Shown: positions 58,316 through 64,000 of the stretch, in pieces
How positions within the stretch are numbered: the stretch's first letter is position 1
How the letters are laid out: the number at the start of each line of letters is the position of its first letter
Assembly (NCBI RefSeq): GCF_014851395.1
Contig: NW_024041150.1
Span: 52,619,779-52,683,778, forward strand
From: Micropterus salmoides
Taxonomy: Eukaryota; Chordata; Actinopteri; Centrarchiformes; Centrarchidae
Length of the DNA: 64,000 bases
Reading direction: 5' to 3'
Made by a program: the position numbers and the translations under genes
The notes under the pieces: model-generated
Told to the model about the DNA's origin: nothing
Databases searched by the model: none
The model's input: the letters and a program-made list of their open reading frames with translations, nothing else

Positions 58316-58840
58316 GGGGCGGGGCGAGACGCCGTGACATCGCGAGAACACTCCGCGGGATCCCGCAGCGCTCCTGTATCTCAGCCTGAAGAGCTCCGAG
58401 ACCAGAATCCAGACAACACGGTCCACCAGTCACAGCGGAGACCTGCAGGACGATGGAGAACCAGAACCCGGACCACAGGAGCCAAACAGCAGCCTCGTGC
58501 TCTGATAGCACCGATGTTCAGGTCAGTGTTCATGACTTCATCACGAGACTAAAGACACGAGGAAGAGTCTCGAGGGTCCGTGTATCATCCGTTCATTCTG
58601 TTGTTAGAGATCAGAGCCTGAAAACCCGCTCCAGGGTTTGTGTTGACGTGGTTTGATTTCCAAAGTGTCTCCGTGGTTCCTGTTTTCATCTTGAAGAGAG
58701 GAAGCTGAAAGAAAAACTCACGAGCGTTTCTCTTTTCTTTATCTGTGACCGTCGGCATTTTCCCGCGTGGCGCATGCGCGGTGCTGCACGTTTCATGGCG
58801 GAGCGCGCAGAACAATCGATGATCCGTCTGATTGATCTGT
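58316..58840. promoter_or_regulatory. CpG-rich promoter-like zone with three candidate first exons of unknown genes
   Basis: GGGGCGGGGC (58316-58325) is an Sp1-type GC box, followed by CpG-dense sequence. GCGCATGCGC (58770-58779) is an NRF-1-type palindrome like the one at the trappc1/psmb6 promoter. Candidate first coding exons: plus 58453-58521 (MENQNPDHRSQTAAS..., donor GTCAGT); minus 58758-58722 (MPTVTDKEKRNA, donor GTGAGT); plus 58795-58838 (MAERAEQSMIRLID, donor GTGAGG). The last two would be divergent, with ATGs 36 bp apart across the NRF-1 site. I do not recognise any of the three products and found no following exons, so these are possibilities only. Confidence 0.35.
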
Positions 58841-59277
58841 GAGGAGGATTTCTTGTTAACTTCACTGCTGCTTGTTTTGGGATTGGCTGCTTGAATCGTA
58901 GTAATAGTCCTAAATATGTCTAGTGAGTATACATAAGCACCACTGCACTCACTAATACATACAGTATGCATGTACATGTTGTGTTATCAACACTGCAAAG
59001 ACTTGAACAGCCAGCGAAAGTTACAGGTGGGAAAGGGCGTCACTTTGTGTTGACAAGTAGCGGGGACACTTAAGGGCTCAGATTAGATGCGACAATCCAG
59101 AATATTGGGGTCACGAGAGCAGCTAGACTAGAAGATATTTTGATGCTATTTAAATAATAGCATAATAGCAAAATAAATGATTGGGGGGTCTCGAGGTCGT
59201 CCCCCAGAAGATTTTGAGCATTAAACACTTAATTTCCTGCATTCTGGAGACATTTCTGAACCAATTTATGGTGGAAA

Positions 59278-59318
<41 letters not shown>

Positions 59319-60180
59319 GAACACAAAATTCAGGTGGCAGGTGACAATTCAGAATATAAAAATATAATGGAATATAATGCAGTATTCAGTAAATTGTTTT
59401 TTTAGCTTATGTAATTTTTTGGGATAATGCAGATCTGTTTTTCTGTATTTACTTTGCATTGCATGTTTTTTTTTTTGTTTTTTTTTATTGTGCCAAAAAA
59501 AACATTGTCATTTTACTCACATTTGTTATTTAACATTTCTTGTTACAAGCTAATAACATTTGGGAGAAAAAAACGGAAAAAGTTTTGGGGACGGCCCCAG
59601 TGTAAATGAGACCTATGCAGGTGGGGGGAATAGACTGATTTTCTAATGTTTAGTGTTACTCACCATCTAACTCAGCTCCAGTTCGGAGCTTCATGTTTTC
59701 TGCAGTGGTGCCTTGCCCCTGAAATGATGTGTCATATTGATGTTGGATGATGGTGTCTGTGTAAAAGAAAGGTGTGTGTGTGCACGCGTGTGTCCAACTT
59801 CATCTGCAAAGTCTTTTCTCTTTGAAGGCCACACTCTGCATTATGAACTAATTCAGGAATGAAAACGATGAGCAGCAAGAACCAAAACAAAATTGCGACA
59901 TTGTTTTTGTTCAGGTTGTTTATGCAGGTGCACTGCAGCCATGGAAGCCATGTTGGTCAATCAGAGCCTAATAATATTGTAAACAAAGCAGGCAGTGGCC
60001 CACAATCTGACATCAAACACAGCAGATAATGGTGCACGCACTTTTACGTCGTGAGGCAAAATCTCTGGTTTTACTGTCAACAAAACAACACTGCAACCAG
60101 CATTTCTTAAAACCTTCTCCCTGGCAGGGGTTTTCAAAAATGTTTGGATTTCAGTGACCTGATACTACGTTTCCATGTGT
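58841..60180. other. Gene-poor AT-rich interval
   Basis: No gene seen. It includes a TA microsatellite at 59282-59315 and homopolymer T/A runs near 59465-59500. Confidence 0.5.
59282..59315. repeat. (TA)n microsatellite
   Basis: About 17 TA units between ctatat and agggg. Confidence 0.95.
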
Positions 60181-60184
60181 ACGG

Positions 60185-60375
60185 TAATTCTTCGTGGCAT
60201 ATTTTCAACAAGGTGTTGGACACATTCCTATGAGACTTTAGTCCGTATTGACATGATAGCATCATGTAGTAGTTGCTGCAGATTTGTCAGCTGCACATTC
60301 ATGATGTGAATCTCCCCTTCCACCACATCCCAAAGGTGCTCTATTGGATTGAGATCTGATTCACAACATGGCATC
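60185..60375 (-). mobile_element. Tc1-like element, transposase C-terminal fragment
   Basis: The minus strand encodes SDLNPIEHLWDVVEGEIHIM and LTNLQQLLHDAIMSIRTKVS, the end of a Tc1 transposase including the final-acidic-residue block NPIEHLWD. The DNA wording (ccaccacatcccaaaggtgc, tctattggattgagatctg) fits the same family as the 5' fragment at 23181-23367. Confidence 0.88.
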
Positions 60376-60563
60376 ATCATTGTCTTAAAGCTCTGAGACT
60401 GTTTTGAAGCAGGTGAGGCAAATATATTGGGAGTAGTACATAACCGTGTAAAATGTAATACTTCCTGTTGCCAGTGGGTGGTGCTATTGCATTGTTTGTT
60501 AGCACATGGATGTGTTCGGGGTGGGACTTTCACCCTACATGTAAAGTTTGGTGAGTGTGTATA

Positions 60564-61369
60564 CTGAAGTTAGGGATGGGGATAGTTAATTTTAATTGAT
60601 ATTGATTCCCTTATTGAGACTGTTTTACGATCCGATTCTTTATCGATACTTCACTTTTATTCAGTGATGGTTATTTGGTAAGACCAGACCCAACAGGCCT
60701 GAGGTAGACCTGCATGGTCTGAGGAAAATATTCAGTGTGCGATATATTGAGATGACATATCACTTGTGATAAATAAACATATATTGAAGTGTAGAAATTA
60801 ACTGTCTGGTTGTTTTAATATTTTAAATACAGCTAAATGTTTGTAGAGCAGCAACATTAATGTTTATAACAGCAAAGTAACTCAATAACTTGATCTGACA
60901 TCACAAGTAGTGAGTGATGTTTAGAAAGAATAACATCAGTCCCTCCTTGTCTCTCGCTGGCTGCAGGTAACGTTACCAGATAGAAGGAGGAGCGGCTGGT
61001 TTGTCTCAGCCAGCAGCTGAGTTTTTAAGACTACAGGCCAGTCTGTGCTCCAGACAGACAGCTTTGTATTTAGCTTGTTTTTAACATTTGGCTAATGCCA
61101 AGCTAGCGTTAGCTGTGCTTGCATAAAATATGCAAGATGAGTGATGATGATTAAATTACCCATTTATATATGTTTAACGTTACCTTACCGACGGGTATAT
61201 TGATAAAATATTGTCTTTTTACTTGCAAAGGTTTTATTGCTTGAGACATAATGTTACATGATAAGACCAGCAAGTCTCGAAAGCAGTATCGATAACCTCG
61301 AACCTTATTGATTTTTTTTGGTTGTAAGAAATTTTGGAACCGAGTCTCGAGCCCCATCCCTAACTGAAG
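60564..61369. mobile_element. 794-bp MITE with 12-bp TIRs and 6-bp target-site duplication
   Basis: The element spans 60570-61363. It begins ttagggatgggg and ends ccccatccctaa, perfect 12-bp terminal inverted repeats. It is flanked by ctgaag on both sides (60564-60569 and 61364-61369). The subterminal regions also mirror each other loosely (ttgatt, ttatcgatac / gtatcgataa). It has no transposase frame, so it is non-autonomous. The sequence on either side (taaagtttggtgagtgtgta / ttataataactttctg) looks like one older repeat split by the insertion. The superfamily is uncertain; hAT-like ends with an apparent 6-bp rather than 8-bp duplication. Confidence 0.85.
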
Positions 61370-64000
61370 TTATAATAACTTTCTGTTTCATGGCAAATCA
61401 TTGATTTTGGCTGACGAAATGCCACGGACACTCCCACTGATGAAAACTTGAAGTTGATCGGATTAATTCTGTAGCAAACCTACTTAGTCAATGAAATGGT
61501 GAATATTAATATTCAGAAAGGTCTCAGGACTCCTTGGGTATGGTTTTAATGACACAATTATTAAATGGTGACCAGTTAGTTAATTGCTCATCATTTTGAA
61601 TCAGTTTAATCAATCAGTTAGTCTCATATCAAAGTCGTATATCCTCCGTCCAGTGACCTGGATTTAAACAGTACACACACGCAGTTCCTGTGATTAAGGT
61701 GACATTTATTAACTAACGTGAATACAAAGTGAGGTTAAATAAATGTCATAAAAACAATGACTATTAAACAACCAGGATGTAATCAATGAGAATAATGGAG
61801 TTCAATGTGTATTTACTGGTCTATTGTGAGAAAGAATCTGATTCTAAGGGAGCGACATAACTAATGAACGCAAGTTATACGATCATAACTAAGTTAAATT
61901 TGGCTAGGAGTTTTAGGCTAAAATGACTAAGGATTTAAGGCTAAAGGATTAAAAATATAGCACATCAACTTGACCACAGAATGTAGTTTGTTTTGTCTTA
62001 CTGCTGCCAGGTCGTATGGACGGCCCAACGCAGGCTGAGTTTCATAGGTTCACGGTTACAACGGCTTGGCACGCCGTCGGCCGGTCGCTTTGTCAGCCAG
62101 TGATTGCCATGAGGTCCGTCACAACTCGCAACACAAACCCTGGCTCGGTTCGTCAGTTGATGTCCTCGGTGTTCAGCTAGTGTAACTAACCCACGTGGCT
62201 GGGTCCGAACTTTGGTGGGAGCGGTGGAAGTTAATTCTAAAATAAAGCTTAAAAGGGAACTTGGTTGTTCCTGAATTCAAATTTGTATGGTATAAATGGT
62301 CTGATTACTCTTAACAAACAAAACAAAAGAAAGTAAATTCAACAAAGGTTCCACATTCAACTCTTGTAAAGTTCTTCATTTTAAGCATTTGATCAAAGGA
62401 AAAGTTATGGTTAATCGTCAATCACTGTCATACAGTTCAGGTTACTTCAACGTTCCCGTCTCAGAGGCAGATCAACACCGGCTCCATAACGTTACTTCAT
62501 TGAGCACAGCGAGTCGCATATCGGCGCAATCCTCACGAAAAAAGGCGGAGTGACAGCAGCTATAGACAGACAGAGCTGGAAACTCCGTAAACTTCCACTG
62601 CAACGTTACAGTAATAGTTTTATCAGCTGCAGGTTGAACTAATCCATGCTCGTTACATGATCACAGTACATTTACTGCATTTAGCCGACATGCTACATCG
62701 TTAGCTCGCCTGCTGCTTTCAGCAACGATTATTACTATCTGTGAATCTGTCACCAGAGGCTCAGCAATGTCAGCACAGCTACATGTACTGGATGATAATG
62801 AAACGGTTAGTGAGCTGGACTGAATATTAAGATTGTGTCACACTTTATAACAGTTAGACCACAGTCAGTAACTTTACTGTAACTAGTGTTAGTGGACTGC
62901 TCTTCCTTCCTCTGGGTTGTTGTGACCATTTTGGTGCAGTGTTTTATATTATGTGTGTCTAGTTAGTTACAGCAACTGAGAGGTGGTGAAGCTGTGTACC
63001 TGAGTGTTGGTAAAACCACAATAAACATAAACTGAATGTTAAAAAGAAAACTGCGGCAGATCCGAGCTACTGTAGTGTTAGCTGGCTGCTCCTGGCTGCA
63101 TCACTATAGGCTAACGTTGGTGAACAAATGGCTCCACATTTGCTTTTTGCTGTTACATCTTTTCTTGCTGGCTAAATCAACAGTGGTACACAGGATGGTA
63201 ACACGGGTCACGTTAGTTGGTGAAGTAATGTGGAAAGCTAACGTTATATAACTTTGCACCGGATAACATTAGCAACTGCTTGCCGTTAGCTGGCGAGCTA
63301 ACGTGACTTTCTCTGTATTTCTCCAGCTTTACTAATGATCACTTTGTTCTTACTCAACATCATCTGAACCTGTTTGGTCTGATGGGCTTCAGCACATAAA
63401 ACTTTATTGTTTTTGTATCCTTACGTGGAGCCTGCGTTTTGCTCTGAGCCGGTTGTTTGATGGTGTTTGTGGACTTCATGTCGTTAGCTGCCGTGTTGCC
63501 GCTGTAGTCTGAGAGCGGCTCGGGAGCGCGCACAAGGCTGAATCCGACCCGGAGACCTCACATTAAAAGCAGAATATTGTCTGATGCAAGCAACGAAGAA
63601 AACAGTGAGTTTTGAGCCCACTGACAATAAGGCAATTTCATTTATTAAAATCAAAAACTTACATATAGCCCCTTTTAACTCAATCCTTGGGTCAGGCGTG
63701 AAAGTTGGTTATTCAACACAGGACTATTTCTGAACCATATAATTTATAAAGAAAGTATATAAAGGTGCTTGGAACAACATTAGTTACAATAAAAATTAAA
63801 TGCCGGAAATCCAGTGACCATTGCTGAAGATTAAAGACGACTGCAAAATTAACTTATTTATGGATTCTGCTTTTCAACAGTTTCTAACTAGAACATGGTA
63901 ATAGAACTACTCAAACTGAAGTGTCAGGCCAATAAATAACTTAAAGATTTAATTATAATAAGGTAATAAGGCAAGTTTATAAGTTTACATTCTTGTTCAC
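61370..64000. other. Repeat-rich right end; no gene seen
   Basis: The segment from about 61660 to 62200 is a diverged copy of the element near 28035-28500. A block at 62752-62828 (aggctcagcaatgtcagcac, tgtactggatgataatgaaa) duplicates 57345-57420. Frames such as 63036-63251 have no recognisable domain. A GC-richer patch lies at 63480-63560. Confidence 0.45.
62752..62828 (+). repeat. Dispersed repeat shared with 57345-57420
   Basis: aggctcagcaatgt.agcac, agcta.atgtactggatgat and gtgagctggactgaata occur at both sites in the same order and orientation, 5.4 kb apart. Confidence 0.8.

Overview
The window is vertebrate nuclear DNA, almost certainly from a teleost fish and probably a percomorph-like one; I cannot name the species. 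Evidence: spliced genes with GT/AG introns, mono- to hexanucleotide microsatellites, several fish-type Tc1/mariner families, non-LTR retrotransposon remnants, tRNA-derived SINEs, and a 500-N scaffold gap (50100-50599). Nothing bacterial is present.

Left part (1-20.4 kb), conserved housekeeping block. On the minus strand lie two alternative first exons of a voltage-gated potassium channel beta-subunit gene (kcnab family, most likely kcnab3): a Kv-beta-1.2-like N terminus (7096-7397) and a Kv-beta-1.1-like N terminus (1336-1550). The aldo-keto reductase core exons lie beyond the left edge. The interval between them holds a 34-35-bp minisatellite (about 2806-3670). Next on the minus strand is complete trappc1 (12978-14352, four coding exons, 145 aa). 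It is divergent from complete psmb6 on the plus strand (14869-20331, seven exons, 233 aa), which encodes the caspase-like beta-1 subunit of the 20S proteasome. The shared promoter carries an NRF-1-type palindrome, and the psmb6 start codon sits in a perfect TISU/YY1 element.

Middle part (20.4-45 kb), immunoglobulin V-set cluster. One gene (21962-27411) has a signal-peptide exon, two near-identical tandem V-set exons and a transmembrane exon, with a candidate ISRE upstream. Three more related V-set exons follow on the same strand (31061-31381, 37252-37581, 44055-44384), the last with a short tail exon and stop (44455-44519). A 4.5-kb minisatellite (31382 to about 35900) starts exactly at the splice donor of the first of these. 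Its 26-bp unit contains AGGTCA-G-AGGTCA, a perfect DR1 nuclear-receptor element, repeated on the order of a hundred times. Shorter relatives of the unit sit at the same donor-proximal position in paralogous introns, which shows where the array came from.

Right part (45-64 kb) is repeat-rich and gene-poor. It holds a decayed LINE with a 2A-like motif, Tc1 pieces, a clean 794-bp MITE with 12-bp terminal inverted repeats and a 6-bp target duplication (60570-61363), and a CpG-rich promoter-like zone near 58.3-58.85 kb with three possible first exons of unrecognised genes. An I-like LINE remnant with an RNase H domain lies between the third and fourth V-set exons (about 40379-42957).

All calls are by eye from sequence; no database search or expression data were available.
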